Origin: an uncultured Ruminococcus sp.
GTDB taxonomy: Bacteria; Bacillota; Clostridia; Oscillospirales; Acutalibacteraceae
NCBI GenBank assembly: GCA_958403905.1
Contig: CATXZD010000002.1
Coordinates: forward strand, 176,198-240,197
Length of the DNA: 64,000 nt
Direction of reading: 5' to 3'
Part shown: positions 35,967 to 45,465 of the stretch, piece by piece
How positions within the stretch are numbered: the first letter of the stretch is position 1
How the letters are laid out: each line of letters starts with the position of its first letter
Position numbers and translations under genes: made by a program
Notes under the pieces: model-generated
Seen by the model: only the letters and a program-made list of their open reading frames with translations
Databases searched by the model: none
What the model was told of the DNA's origin: nothing

Positions 35967-36872
35967 ATGCCAGGATTAATTATTTTAGGAATTATCGTTT
36001 TAATTGTATTGCTTATTATTGTGTGCAACATCAAAATTGTACCTCAGGCTCATGCCTATGTAATTGAAAGACTCGGTACTTATTATGCAACATGGGATAC
36101 AGGACTTCACGTAAAAATCCCGTTTCTTGACAAAATCTCAAAGAAAGTGTCGCTCAAGGAGCAGGTTGTTGACTTCCCTCCTCAGCCTGTAATTACAAGA
36201 GATAACGTAACAATGCAGATTGATACCGTTGTGTATTTTGAAATTACTGACCCGAAGCTTTACTGCTACGGTGTTGAGCGCCCGTTAAGCGCAATTGAGA
36301 ATCTTACAGCAACAACTCTGCGTAATATTATCGGTGACTTAGAGCTTGATAACACTCTGACATCACGTGATACAATCAACGATAAAATCAGAATAATCCT
36401 TGATGAAGCAACAGATGCATGGGGTATTAAGGTTATCCGTGTTGAGCTTAAAAACATTCTTCCGCCGCGTGAAATTCAGGACGCAATGGAAAAGCAAATG
36501 AAAGCAGAGCGTGAACGACGCGCAAGAATCCTCGATGCAGAGGGTGAAAAGCGCAGTCAGATTCTTGTTGCCGAGGGTATGAAAGAGTCTGCAATCCTCA
36601 AGGCAGACGCAGTAAAGGAACAGAAAATCCGTGAGGCACAGGGTGAAGCTGAGGCTATTCTCACAGTGCAAAAGGCTAATGCAGACGCACTTAGAATGTT
36701 AAATGAAGCGGCCCCGACAGATCGCATAATTCAGCTTAAATCTCTTGAAGCCTTTGCAAAGGCAGCTGACGGCAAAGCAACTAAAATCATCATTCCGTCA
36801 GAGATTCAGAGTCTTGCAGGCAATGTAACGGCAATAAAAGAACTTTGGGATACTGACACACCTAAGCAATAA
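35967..36872 (+). CDS. SPFH/band 7 membrane protein (stomatin/QmcA-like)
   Basis: A 301-aa protein with one N-terminal membrane span (about 3-22), then the band 7 domain beginning VPQAHAYVIERLGTYYATWDTGLHVKIP, and a charged coiled coil rich in Ala, Glu and Lys (about 180-240). It would form large membrane assemblies and works with NfeD, encoded just upstream. Function in these bacteria is inferred from the family. Confidence 0.9.
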   Translation: MPGLIILGIIVLIVLLIIVCNIKIVPQAHAYVIERLGTYYATWDTGLHVKIPFLDKISKKVSLKEQVVDFPPQPVITRDNVTMQIDTVVYFEITDPKLYCYGVERPLSAIENLTATTLRNIIGDLELDNTLTSRDTINDKIRIILDEATDAWGIKVIRVELKNILPPREIQDAMEKQMKAERERRARILDAEGEKRSQILVAEGMKESAILKADAVKEQKIREAQGEAEAILTVQKANADALRMLNEAAPTDRIIQLKSLEAFAKAADGKATKIIIPSEIQSLAGNVTAIKELWDTDTPKQ

Positions 36873-36890
36873 ATTAAAAGTTCAAATCAC

Positions 36891-36922
36891 AGCGCAGTCT
36901 TTTGACTGCGCTTGACTTTTTA
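36891..36922 (+). terminator. Terminator after the SPFH gene
   Basis: AGCGCAGTC pairs with GACTGCGCT around TTTT, followed by TGACTTTTT. Confidence 0.82.
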
Positions 36923-36942
36923 AATTCAAAAAGGGGTAGAAT

Positions 36943-38415
36943 ATGTTAATTATAAATCTGTTGTGGTATTTCGTGACGTTTTCCTTTTGCGGCTGGATTA
37001 TAAACGGGCTGAGAACGTTGTTTGAAGAAAAGAAGTTTTACAATAAAGGATTTCTTGCTTCACCGTTTTGTCCGTCCTACGGGGTTGGTGCGGTAATTTG
37101 TTATCTTACCTTAAATCAATTTCAAAATAATAAGTTTATTTTGTTTTTAGGAAGCTGCGTTATTTTGTCGCTTGTCGTTATTCTTATCGGATTTTTTACC
37201 GAAAAAGTTCTCGGTTTTAAACCATGGGATTTCAGTGATATGAATTTGAATATCGGCAGCTATATAACTTTGCCTTATGCGATTTTGCTCGGAATAATGG
37301 GAACAATTCTTGTCGGTGCATTAATTCCTATTTTAAATTCTTTTATTGAGCTTATTCCGTTTATTGTCAGTCTTATAGTAGTTCTGTCAATCTGCCTGAT
37401 CGTTCTTATCGACTATGTTCTTTCAATAATCACAACCTTGAGATTACAGCACAGAATCAAAAAGCTCAACGGTGTTTCCAACTTGCTTGGAAGCGACGTA
37501 CCGCAGGAAAAAATTGACGAGCTTGAAAGCAATTACAATAAGCTTTTTACTGAAAATATTATGCGCCGAAGACTTGTTTCGGCATTCCCTGAACTGAAAA
37601 ATACCGCGTATGTAAAGCAAATTGCTTCAAAAATTGATGAAATTAAGACCGATAATATGAAGGAATATACTCAGGTATATGAAAACAAAAGCGATGAGCC
37701 TTTTGCATTCGGTTTTTGCTTTACAAAGCTGTTTTATCTTTTTATCTTTGGCTCAATGCTTGGCACTTTGTTTGAAACTATCTGGGCGCTTTTTGCCGAA
37801 GGTCATTTCGAAATACGCGTCGGAATGGTTTACGGCCCGTTTATTCCAGTGTACGGCGGAGGAGCCTGTTTCTTGACGGTGGTTTTGTATAAGCTTTATA
37901 AGTTAAGCGATACGCTTATTTTTGTAATCAGTGCAGTAGTCGGCGCAGGCTTCGAATATTTTTGTTCTTGGTTTCAGGAAGCACTTTTCGGTACAGTTTC
38001 CTGGGATTACAGCAACACAGCCTTTAACCTTGACGGCAGAACAAACCTTATGTATGCGCTGATTTGGGGCTTCCTCGGTCTTGTCTGGGTGCGCTATCTC
38101 TATCCGTGGGCTTCAAAGCTGATTGAGAAAATTCCGAAACGTGCAGGCTCAATAATCACGACCTTTCTCATTGTCTTTATGCTGTTCAACGCTTTTATGT
38201 CTGTATCTGCAACTTACCGTTGGACACAGCGTGACAACGGAGTGTCGGCTTCAAACGGTTTTGAAGAGTATTTGGACAAGCATTTTGACGATGATAAAAT
38301 GAACTTTCTGTTTCCGCATATGCAGGCTGTTGAGGACACGGGAATCGACTCTTCAGACAGTCAGGGTGAAACAAACAACTTGGAGCATACTCTTGCAGGT
38401 GATTCTGATGAGTAA
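36943..38415 (+). CDS. Duplicated CmpB-type membrane protein (putative ABC transporter permease family)
   Basis: A 490-aa integral membrane protein made of two related halves. Each half starts with an aromatic segment and a conserved turn (FCGWIINGLRTLFEEKKFYNKGFL near residue 12, and FGSMLGTLFETIWALFAEGHF near 270) followed by PFCPSYGVGA or PFIPVYGGGA. This is the CmpB family (PF06541), often annotated as putative ABC permease without proof. A soluble stretch with helical charge separates the halves (about 170-255). No ATP-binding partner is nearby, so the transporter label is doubtful. Confidence 0.82.
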   Translation: MLIINLLWYFVTFSFCGWIINGLRTLFEEKKFYNKGFLASPFCPSYGVGAVICYLTLNQFQNNKFILFLGSCVILSLVVILIGFFTEKVLGFKPWDFSDMNLNIGSYITLPYAILLGIMGTILVGALIPILNSFIELIPFIVSLIVVLSICLIVLIDYVLSIITTLRLQHRIKKLNGVSNLLGSDVPQEKIDELESNYNKLFTENIMRRRLVSAFPELKNTAYVKQIASKIDEIKTDNMKEYTQVYENKSDEPFAFGFCFTKLFYLFIFGSMLGTLFETIWALFAEGHFEIRVGMVYGPFIPVYGGGACFLTVVLYKLYKLSDTLIFVISAVVGAGFEYFCSWFQEALFGTVSWDYSNTAFNLDGRTNLMYALIWGFLGLVWVRYLYPWASKLIEKIPKRAGSIITTFLIVFMLFNAFMSVSATYRWTQRDNGVSASNGFEEYLDKHFDDDKMNFLFPHMQAVEDTGIDSSDSQGETNNLEHTLAGDSDE

Positions 38416-38481
38416 AATTCAGGTTATTACGGTGAATTTTTTTGATTTGCCGTCGATTGTGAAAATAATTGGCATATTCTA

Positions 38482-38510
38482 TTGAAATTTAAACGATTTT
38501 TTAATATAAT
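38482..38510 (+). promoter_or_regulatory. Promoter of the purine operon
   Basis: TTGAAA (38482-38487) and TATAAT (38505-38510) with 17-base spacing, about 70 bases before purE. The leader has a small stem (TGCAAG 38527-38532 with CTTGCA 38544-38549). I see no purine riboswitch core. Confidence 0.78.
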
Positions 38511-38581
38511 ATAATAAGTTATATTCTGCAAGTATTTTTAATTCTTGCACGGCTATAAAATACACGACTAAGGAGCATATT

Positions 38582-39079
38582 ATGAAGAAAGTTGCAATCA
38601 TAATGGGTTCAGACAGTGATTTCCCCGTAGTATCAAAGGCTGTCAAAAAGTTAAAGGAATTCGGCGTTGAATATGAGGTTCACGTTATGAGTGCCCATAG
38701 AACGCCCGATGCAGCAATTGAGTTTTCTGCGAACGCAAAGAAAAACGGATTTGGTGTAATTATTGCAGCAGCAGGAATGGCTGCTCACCTTGCAGGAGTA
38801 CTTGCCGCAAAAACAACGCTTCCCGTTATAGGAATTCCCTGCAAATCTGCACAGCTTGACGGTATGGACGCACTTCTTGCTACAGTTATGATGCCTACAG
38901 GAATCCCTGTTGCAACAGTTGCGGTTGACGGTGCGGCTAACGCTGCAATTTTGGCAGTTGAAATGCTTGCAATTTCAGATGATACGCTTGCAGAAAAGCT
39001 TGAGAATATGAAAAAAGAAATGGAAAACGGCGTTGCAGAAAAAGATAAGGCAATGCAGCTTAGGGTGGCAGAGCTTTGA
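38582..39079 (+). CDS. purE: N5-carboxyaminoimidazole ribonucleotide mutase
   Basis: A 165-aa class I PurE, which moves the carboxylate from N5-CAIR to C4 in purine synthesis. Motifs GSDSDFPVVSKA, MSAHRTPD and AAAGMAAHLAGV are all present. First gene of the purine operon; its stop overlaps the purF start. The partner PurK is not in this cluster, so N5-CAIR must be made elsewhere or the pathway uses a different enzyme. Confidence 0.95.
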   Translation: MKKVAIIMGSDSDFPVVSKAVKKLKEFGVEYEVHVMSAHRTPDAAIEFSANAKKNGFGVIIAAAGMAAHLAGVLAAKTTLPVIGIPCKSAQLDGMDALLATVMMPTGIPVATVAVDGAANAAILAVEMLAISDDTLAEKLENMKKEMENGVAEKDKAMQLRVAEL

Positions 39080-40530
39080 TTAAGAATTTTGTTGATATAA
39101 ATACAAAACTTGACAAGTGTAACGATGAATGCGGTGTTTTTGGCATTTACAGAAATGACGATGACCTTGACAGCGTTGCAATCACTCACGATGCTCTTTT
39201 CGGTCTTCAGCACAGGGGACAGGAGAGCGCAGGCATTACCGTGAATTGTGATGGCGAGTTTTCAACCGTTAAGGAGCTTGGTATGGTTTCCGAGGTGTTT
39301 GGCGGAAAAGCACTTTCAAAGCTCAAAAACGGAAGAATAGCAGTAGGTCACGTTCGCTATACATCTAACGAAAGCCTTGATCGTGCGTCAAATCAGCCGC
39401 TTGTTTTAAGATATAAAGAGGGTTCAATCGGAATTGCGAGCAACGGCTCAATTACCAATTTCCCCGAAATCCGAGTAGAGCTTGAACGCGGCGGAGCAAT
39501 TTTTCAGTCAAATTCAAACGCCGAACTTATGGGTTATGTCATTGCATCCGAAAGGTGCTACACTGATAATCTTGAGGATGCAGTTCTTCGCTCAATGGAC
39601 AGGCTCAAGGGTGCATATTCCACGGTGATTTGCGCACCAACCCGTCTTATCGGTTTCCGCGATATGTACGGATTTCGTCCTCTCTGCATAGGAAAAATTA
39701 AGAACAGCTATGTTATTTCGTCAGAAAGCTGTGTGTTCGACAGCCTCGGCGGCGAGTTTGTCCGTGACGTTGAGCCGGGTGAAATGATTGTAATTGACGA
39801 AGACGGCTTCCACAGCTACAAGGCAAGAATGACTGCGGAAAAAACTTCGCTTTGCCTTTTTGAGTATGTTTACGTTGCCCGTCCCGACAGTGTGATTGAC
39901 GGTGTAAGCGTACACAACGCTCGTTATAATGCAGGCGAATTGCTTTACAAGGAGTTCCCGATTAAAGCCGATATGGTTTGTGGCGTTCCTGATTCGGGAA
40001 TTATTGCCGCGCAGGGATATGCTAAAGCTTCCGGAATCCCGTTTGGAATGGGTTTTGTAAAAAATAAATACATCGGCAGAACAGTAGGAACAGGCAAGGA
40101 TAAGAAAAAACGTCTTTTGCAAACCCGACTTACTGCGCTTAAAGCCAATGTAGATGGAAAAAGAATTGTCATAATTGACGACTCAATCGTCAGAGGAGAA
40201 ACGTCAAAGCATATTGTAAAGCTTATGCGTGACGCAGGTGCAAAAGAGGTTCATATGCTTATAAGCTCACCTCCGTTTATTTGCCCCTGCTACTATGGAA
40301 TTGACATTCGTGATAAGGAATCTTTGATTGCAAATAAATTGTCTATCGATGAAATAAGAGAGCTTATCGGCGCTGATTCACTCGGATATTTAAGTCTTGA
40401 AAGCTTAAGAAAAATTGCAGAAAAAGCAAGTGTTCAGCTTTGCGACGGCTGTTTCAGCGGCAGCTATAATGCAGAAATTCCGAGAACAATTTTTGTTGAT
40501 AAATACGCTAAAAAAATAAATAAAAAATAA
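39076..40530 (+). CDS. purF: Amidophosphoribosyltransferase
   Basis: Commits PRPP to purine synthesis by adding an amino group from glutamine. The 484-aa protein starts at a TTG that overlaps the purE stop by four bases. The short propeptide runs to the nucleophile cysteine in ECGVFGI (residue about 19); cleavage before that Cys is known in the Bacillus type. PRPP loop VIIDDSIVRGETS is clear, and the cysteines CPCYYGIDI and LCDGCFSGSYN are those that bind a 4Fe-4S cluster in Bacillus-type PurF. Confidence 0.95.
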   Translation: MIKNFVDINTKLDKCNDECGVFGIYRNDDDLDSVAITHDALFGLQHRGQESAGITVNCDGEFSTVKELGMVSEVFGGKALSKLKNGRIAVGHVRYTSNESLDRASNQPLVLRYKEGSIGIASNGSITNFPEIRVELERGGAIFQSNSNAELMGYVIASERCYTDNLEDAVLRSMDRLKGAYSTVICAPTRLIGFRDMYGFRPLCIGKIKNSYVISSESCVFDSLGGEFVRDVEPGEMIVIDEDGFHSYKARMTAEKTSLCLFEYVYVARPDSVIDGVSVHNARYNAGELLYKEFPIKADMVCGVPDSGIIAAQGYAKASGIPFGMGFVKNKYIGRTVGTGKDKKKRLLQTRLTALKANVDGKRIVIIDDSIVRGETSKHIVKLMRDAGAKEVHMLISSPPFICPCYYGIDIRDKESLIANKLSIDEIRELIGADSLGYLSLESLRKIAEKASVQLCDGCFSGSYNAEIPRTIFVDKYAKKINKK

Positions 40531-40542
40531 CGGAGGATTACA

Positions 40543-41577
40543 ATGAACAGCTTTTCAGAAAGTTATAAGGCAGCAGGTGTTGATGTAACCGCAGGTTACA
40601 AGGCAGTTGAGTTGATGAAAAAGCACGTTGCCCGCACCAAAATTGACGGTGTTGTTTCGGGTATCGGCGGATTCGGCGGACTGTTTGCTCCTAATTTCAA
40701 TGGAATGGAGGAGCCTGTTTTAGTAAGCGGTACAGATGGTGTCGGTACAAAAATCAAGCTTGCTTTTCTGCTTGATAAGCACGACACAATCGGAATTGAC
40801 GCCGTTGCAATGTGTGTAAATGATATTATCTGTTGCGGTGCACAGCCTTTGTTTTTCCTTGACTACATTGCAATCGGTAAGAATATTCCCGAAAAAGTTG
40901 CAGAAATCGTATCCGGCATCGCAGAAGGCTGTGTTCAGTCAGGTTGTGCTCTTATCGGCGGTGAAACAGCCGAGCACCCCGGACTTATGCCGATTGACGA
41001 ATACGATGTTGCTGGCTTCAGCGTAGGTATTGCTGACAAGCCAAAGCTTATTGACGGCTCAAACCTCAAAGCAGGCGACGTACTTATCGGACTTCGTTCC
41101 TCCGGTGTCCACTCAAACGGTTTTTCGCTGGTAAGAAAAATTTTCGGCATTGACGAAACAACAATCAACGCAGAGTATCCTGAGCTTGACAAGCCTCTAG
41201 GCGAAACTCTGCTTACTCCCACAAAAATTTATGTTAAACCTATTCTTGCACTTATTAACGAAGTCAAGGTAAAGGCAATTTCTCATATTACAGGCGGCGG
41301 ATTCTACGAGAATATTCCCCGTATGCTTAAAGACGGACTCACCGCAAAAATCAAAAAGGACAGCATTCCCGTTCTGCCAATTTTTAAGCTTATGCAGAGA
41401 GTCGGCAACATTTCCGAGCACGATATGTTCAATACATTTAATATGGGTGTAGGAATGATTACAGCAGTTGCTAAAGAAGACGCTGATAAGGCGCTTGAAG
41501 TCTTAAAAGCTAACGGCGAAGACGCAGTAATCCTCGGCGAAGTAACAGAGGGTAATGACGGAGTTGTGTTTGAATAA
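40543..41577 (+). CDS. purM: Phosphoribosylformylglycinamidine cyclo-ligase
   Basis: The 344-aa AIR synthetase closes the imidazole ring. Conserved GTDGVGTK (about 66-73) and the CALIGGETAEHPG loop are present. A CGGAGG site precedes the ATG. The stop overlaps the purN start (TAATG). Confidence 0.96.
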   Translation: MNSFSESYKAAGVDVTAGYKAVELMKKHVARTKIDGVVSGIGGFGGLFAPNFNGMEEPVLVSGTDGVGTKIKLAFLLDKHDTIGIDAVAMCVNDIICCGAQPLFFLDYIAIGKNIPEKVAEIVSGIAEGCVQSGCALIGGETAEHPGLMPIDEYDVAGFSVGIADKPKLIDGSNLKAGDVLIGLRSSGVHSNGFSLVRKIFGIDETTINAEYPELDKPLGETLLTPTKIYVKPILALINEVKVKAISHITGGGFYENIPRMLKDGLTAKIKKDSIPVLPIFKLMQRVGNISEHDMFNTFNMGVGMITAVAKEDADKALEVLKANGEDAVILGEVTEGNDGVVFE

Positions 41578-42203
41578 TGAAAAATATTGTAGTTTTAGTA
41601 TCAGGCGGCGGCACTAATTTGCAGGCGCTTATTGATGCACAAAACAGTGGGGAGATTAAAAACGGAGAAATATCCTGTGTAATCTCCTCAAACCCCAATG
41701 CTTATGCTCTGACACGTGCGCAAAATAATAATATTTCTACAGAAGTCATAAGACGAAAGGATTTTGCAGAGTTTGATGAATATGACAATGCCTTAACCAA
41801 TCTTTTAAAAAGCAAAAATGCAGATGTTGTTGTACTTGCAGGCTTTATGACAATTCTCGGCAGTAAGGTTATTTCAGCATATAGAAATAAGATTATCAAT
41901 ATTCATCCTTCCCTTATTCCGTCCTTCTGCGGAGAGGGGTATTACGGACTTAAAGTTCACGAGGCTGCTCTCGAAAAAGGAGTTAAAGTAACAGGCGCAA
42001 CGGCCCATTTTGTGAACGAAGTTTGTGACGGCGGTCCTATCATCATTCAGAAGGCTGTTGAAATCCAAAACGGCGACACTCCTGAAATTTTACAGAAGAG
42101 AGTGATGGAACAGGCTGAATGGAAAATTCTTCCCAAGGCTGTTTCGCTTTTCTGCGAAGATAAAATTATCGTAAAAGACAATAAAACTGAAATTCTTGAC
42201 TAA
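41577..42203 (+). CDS. purN: Phosphoribosylglycinamide formyltransferase
   Basis: Formylates GAR using 10-formyl-tetrahydrofolate. The 208-aa protein shows the N-terminal VSGGGTNLQALID, the catalytic NIHPSLIPSF, and TAHFVNEVCDGGPII with the catalytic Asp. Coupled to purM by overlapping stop and start. Confidence 0.95.
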   Translation: MKNIVVLVSGGGTNLQALIDAQNSGEIKNGEISCVISSNPNAYALTRAQNNNISTEVIRRKDFAEFDEYDNALTNLLKSKNADVVVLAGFMTILGSKVISAYRNKIINIHPSLIPSFCGEGYYGLKVHEAALEKGVKVTGATAHFVNEVCDGGPIIIQKAVEIQNGDTPEILQKRVMEQAEWKILPKAVSLFCEDKIIVKDNKTEILD

Positions 42204-42216
42204 TCGGAGGTAAATT

Positions 42217-42933
42217 ATGAAACCCGTATCTCTTTATAACGACATTGCTTCAACAACATATCCCGGAAGAGGTATAGTAATCGGCAGAAGCGCAGACGGC
42301 ACAAAGGCTGTTATTGCATACTTTATTATGGGAAGAAGTGAAAATAGCAGAAACAGAGTTTTTGTTGAAACCGAGGACGGAATCAAGACCCAGGCTTTTG
42401 ACCCGTCAAAGCTTGTTGACCCCTCGCTTATCATCTATTCACCCGTAAGAGTGCTAGGCAATAAGACAATCGTCACAAACGGTGACCAGACCGATACAAT
42501 TTATGATCTTATGAATCAGCAGATGACATTTGAGCAGTCACTTCGCACTCGTGAATTTGAGCCTGACGGACCTAACTATACACCCCGAATTTCAGGTATC
42601 GTAAAGTGCACTGATGGCAAGATGAACTATGCAATGTCAATTCTTAAGAGTGCAGACGGTAATCCCGACTGCTGTGAGAGATATACATTTACTTATGATT
42701 CACCTCTTGCAGGCATTGGAAGATTCATCCACACTTATATGAGCGACGGTAATCCGCTTCCGAGCTTTGAGGGCGAGCCTACTTTGGTTGAAATCGACAA
42801 CGATGACATTGATACATTCGCCGAGAAAATCTGGAACGCTCTTAACGAAGACAACAAGGTTTCTCTCTTTGTACGCTATATTGACATTGCGACAAATACT
42901 GCGGAGTCAAGAATAATCAATAAAAACAAATAA
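42217..42933 (+). CDS. purO: IMP cyclohydrolase, PurO type
   Basis: A 238-aa enzyme of the PurO/IMP_cyclohyd family, first known from archaea. It closes FAICAR to IMP. Recognisable features are the N-terminal TYPGRGIVIGRSADG, RNRVFVETEDG, and PNYTPRISGI, all typical of the family. It replaces the IMP cyclohydrolase half of the usual bacterial PurH; the transformylase half is encoded separately by the next gene. It sits 14 bases behind purN with a CGGAGG site. Confidence 0.85.
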   Translation: MKPVSLYNDIASTTYPGRGIVIGRSADGTKAVIAYFIMGRSENSRNRVFVETEDGIKTQAFDPSKLVDPSLIIYSPVRVLGNKTIVTNGDQTDTIYDLMNQQMTFEQSLRTREFEPDGPNYTPRISGIVKCTDGKMNYAMSILKSADGNPDCCERYTFTYDSPLAGIGRFIHTYMSDGNPLPSFEGEPTLVEIDNDDIDTFAEKIWNALNEDNKVSLFVRYIDIATNTAESRIINKNK

Positions 42934-42959
42934 TTTTGTAATCAGAAAGGATGACATAA

Positions 42960-44138
42960 ATGAACGAACTCGCCTTAAAATACGGCTGTAACCCCAACCA
43001 GAAGCCTTCAAGAATTTTTATGCAGGACGGCAAGGATTTACCTGTTGAGGTTTTAAACGGTAAACCCGGTTACATTAATTTTCTTGATGCTTTCAATTCT
43101 TGGCAGCTTGTAAGAGAACTCAAGGCTGCAACCGGACTTCCTGCCGCCGCATCATTCAAGCACGTAAGCCCCGCAGGCGCTGCTGTTGCAACAGAGCTTT
43201 CCGACACATTAAAAAAGATATATTTTGTAGATGATTTAGAGCTTTCTCCAATTGCCTCAGCTTATGCAATGGCAAGAGGTGCAGACAGAATGTCCTCATA
43301 CGGCGACTGGGTAGCTCTTTCCGATACTTGCGACGTTCAGACGGCTATTCTTTTAAAGAGAGAGGTTTCTGACGGAATCATTGCTCCCGACTATACTCCA
43401 GAAGCTCTTGAGGTTCTTAAAACCAAGAGGAAGGGAACATACAACGTTGTAAAAATCGACCCCAATTACGTTCCTGCCCCGATTGAGCATAAGGATGTTT
43501 TCGGTATCACATTCGAGCAGGGCAGAAACGAGCTTAAAATTGACGAAGCAATGCTTATGCAGAATATTGTAACTGATAACAAAGAACTCCCCGAAGAGGC
43601 AAAGCGTGACCTTCTTATTGCGCTTATCACACTTAAATACACTCAGTCTAACTCTGTTTGCTATGCAAAGGGCGGTCAGGCTATCGGTGTAGGTGCAGGT
43701 CAGCAGTCAAGAATCCACTGCACACGACTTGCAGGCAACAAAGCTGATATCTGGTTCTTACGACAGCATCCCAAGGTAATGAACCTCCCGTTTGTTGAAA
43801 ACATCAGACGTCCTGACAGAGATAACACAATTGACGTATACATTTCAGATGATTACGAAGATGTTCTTGCTGACGGTGTATGGCAGCAGTTTTTCACAAC
43901 AAAGCCCGAACCTCTTACCAAAGAGGAGAAAAAAGAGTGGCTTGCAAAATTTAGCGGCGTTTCACTCGGTTCTGACGCATTCTTCCCATTTGGCGATAAT
44001 ATTGAAAGAGCAAAGCGTTCAGGTGTTCAGTATGTTGCACAGCCGGGTGGCTCCATCCGTGATGACAATGTAATCGAAACCTGCAACAAATACAATATGA
44101 CAATGTCCTTTACAGGAATCAGACTTTTCCATCACTGA
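42960..44138 (+). CDS. AICAR formyltransferase, stand-alone PurH-like enzyme
   Basis: A 392-aa protein covering only the AICAR transformylase part of PurH. FKHVSPAGAAVA carries the Lys-His pair of the active site, and YTQSNSVCYAKGGQAIGVGAGQQSRIH is the folate-binding block. The N-terminal IMP cyclohydrolase domain of bifunctional PurH is missing, not by truncation, since the gene starts cleanly at the formyltransferase domain with an AAAGGATG site. With the upstream purO it restores the last two steps. This division of labour is known in some Clostridia and archaea. Confidence 0.88.
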   Translation: MNELALKYGCNPNQKPSRIFMQDGKDLPVEVLNGKPGYINFLDAFNSWQLVRELKAATGLPAAASFKHVSPAGAAVATELSDTLKKIYFVDDLELSPIASAYAMARGADRMSSYGDWVALSDTCDVQTAILLKREVSDGIIAPDYTPEALEVLKTKRKGTYNVVKIDPNYVPAPIEHKDVFGITFEQGRNELKIDEAMLMQNIVTDNKELPEEAKRDLLIALITLKYTQSNSVCYAKGGQAIGVGAGQQSRIHCTRLAGNKADIWFLRQHPKVMNLPFVENIRRPDRDNTIDVYISDDYEDVLADGVWQQFFTTKPEPLTKEEKKEWLAKFSGVSLGSDAFFPFGDNIERAKRSGVQYVAQPGGSIRDDNVIETCNKYNMTMSFTGIRLFHH

Positions 44139-44152
44139 TACGGGGTGTTACT

Positions 44153-45418
44153 ATGAATATATTAATGATTGGCTCAGGCGGCAGAGAACACGCTCTTATC
44201 AAAAAGCTGCTTGAAAGTCCTAAATGCACAAAGCTCTACTGCGCCCCCGGCAACGGAGGTATTTCAAGAGATGCCGAAACCGTAAATATCGGCGTAATGG
44301 ACAAGGAAGCAATGGTTAAGTTTGCAAAGGAAAATGCAATCGACCTTGCATTTGTTGCTCCTGATGACCCGCTTGCGGCAGGTATGGTTGACGCATTTGA
44401 GAAAGCCGGAATACGTGCTTTCGGTCCTAATGCAAATGCCGCAATAATTGAGGCTTCTAAGGTTTTTTCTAAGAACCTTATGAAAAAATATAACATTCCC
44501 ACCGCAAAATACGAGGTCTTTGACAGCGCAGATAAGGCTATTGAATATGTAAAAGCCGAAAATACAGTTCCCGTAGTAGTAAAGGCTGACGGACTCGCAC
44601 TTGGCAAGGGCGTTATTATTGCGCAGACAATTGACGAAGCTGTTTCTGCAATTAAGTCCATTATGGAGGACAAGCAGTTTGGCGATTCGGGCAATAATAT
44701 AGTAATTGAAGAATTTTTAACAGGTCCCGAGGTTTCTGTTCTTGCTTTCACTGACGGAAAATGCGTAAAGCCTATGGTAAGTTCCAAAGACCATAAGCGT
44801 GCTTATGATAACGACGAAGGACTTAACACAGGCGGAATGGGAACAATCAGCCCAAATCCGTATTATACCGACGAAATTGCCGATGTTTGTATAGAAACAA
44901 TTTTCAAGCCTACAATCGAAGCAATGAACAAAGAGGGCAGACCTTTTAAGGGATGTCTGTACTTTGGCTTGATGATTACTCCAAACGGTCCGAAGGTGAT
45001 TGAGTACAATGCTCGTTTCGGTGATCCCGAAGCACAGGTTGTTCTTCCCAGACTTAAAACCGATCTTGTTGACATCTGCGAAGCAGTTATTGACGAAAAA
45101 CTTTCTGACATTGACATCGAATGGTATGACGGTGCAGCGGCTTGCGTAGTTATGGCAAGCGGCGGTTATCCTGTTTCATACAAAAAGGGAATAGAGATGT
45201 TCGGACTTGACGATAACGGTCAGGTTGACGGAGCAACTGTTTATCACGCCGGTACAAAGTACGAAAACGGAAAGTTTTATACAAACGGCGGACGTGTTCT
45301 CGGTATAACCGCAAGGGCTGCAACTCTTGACGAAGCGCTCAACAAAGCGTATGCCGCAGTTGACAAAATCAAGTTTGAGGGCGCACACTTCAGACACGAT
45401 ATAGGTAAAACAAAATAA
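44153..45418 (+). CDS. purD: Phosphoribosylamine-glycine ligase
   Basis: The 421-aa ATP-grasp enzyme GARS. The N-terminal MIGSGGREHALIKKL, the ATP-binding ADGLALGKGVIIA, and the metal-site PKVIEYNARFGDPE are clear. It is the last gene of the operon, followed by a perfect 13-bp hairpin. The operon as seen lacks purL, purC, purB and purK. Confidence 0.96.
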   Translation: MNILMIGSGGREHALIKKLLESPKCTKLYCAPGNGGISRDAETVNIGVMDKEAMVKFAKENAIDLAFVAPDDPLAAGMVDAFEKAGIRAFGPNANAAIIEASKVFSKNLMKKYNIPTAKYEVFDSADKAIEYVKAENTVPVVVKADGLALGKGVIIAQTIDEAVSAIKSIMEDKQFGDSGNNIVIEEFLTGPEVSVLAFTDGKCVKPMVSSKDHKRAYDNDEGLNTGGMGTISPNPYYTDEIADVCIETIFKPTIEAMNKEGRPFKGCLYFGLMITPNGPKVIEYNARFGDPEAQVVLPRLKTDLVDICEAVIDEKLSDIDIEWYDGAAACVVMASGGYPVSYKKGIEMFGLDDNGQVDGATVYHAGTKYENGKFYTNGGRVLGITARAATLDEALNKAYAAVDKIKFEGAHFRHDIGKTK

Positions 45419-45434
45419 TTTAACATAATAAAGT

Positions 45435-45465
45435 AAATGCCGCATTCACTTGGAATGCGGCATTT
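45435..45465. terminator. Bidirectional terminator between purD and the CBS gene
   Basis: A perfect 13-bp stem (45435-45447 with 45453-45465) around ACTTG. It overlaps the last codons of the convergent CBS gene. Confidence 0.8.

Noticed and set aside
38511..38581. Purine riboswitch in the purE leader
   Set aside because: Only a 6-bp stem is present; the conserved loop-loop core of purine riboswitches is absent and the leader is too short.
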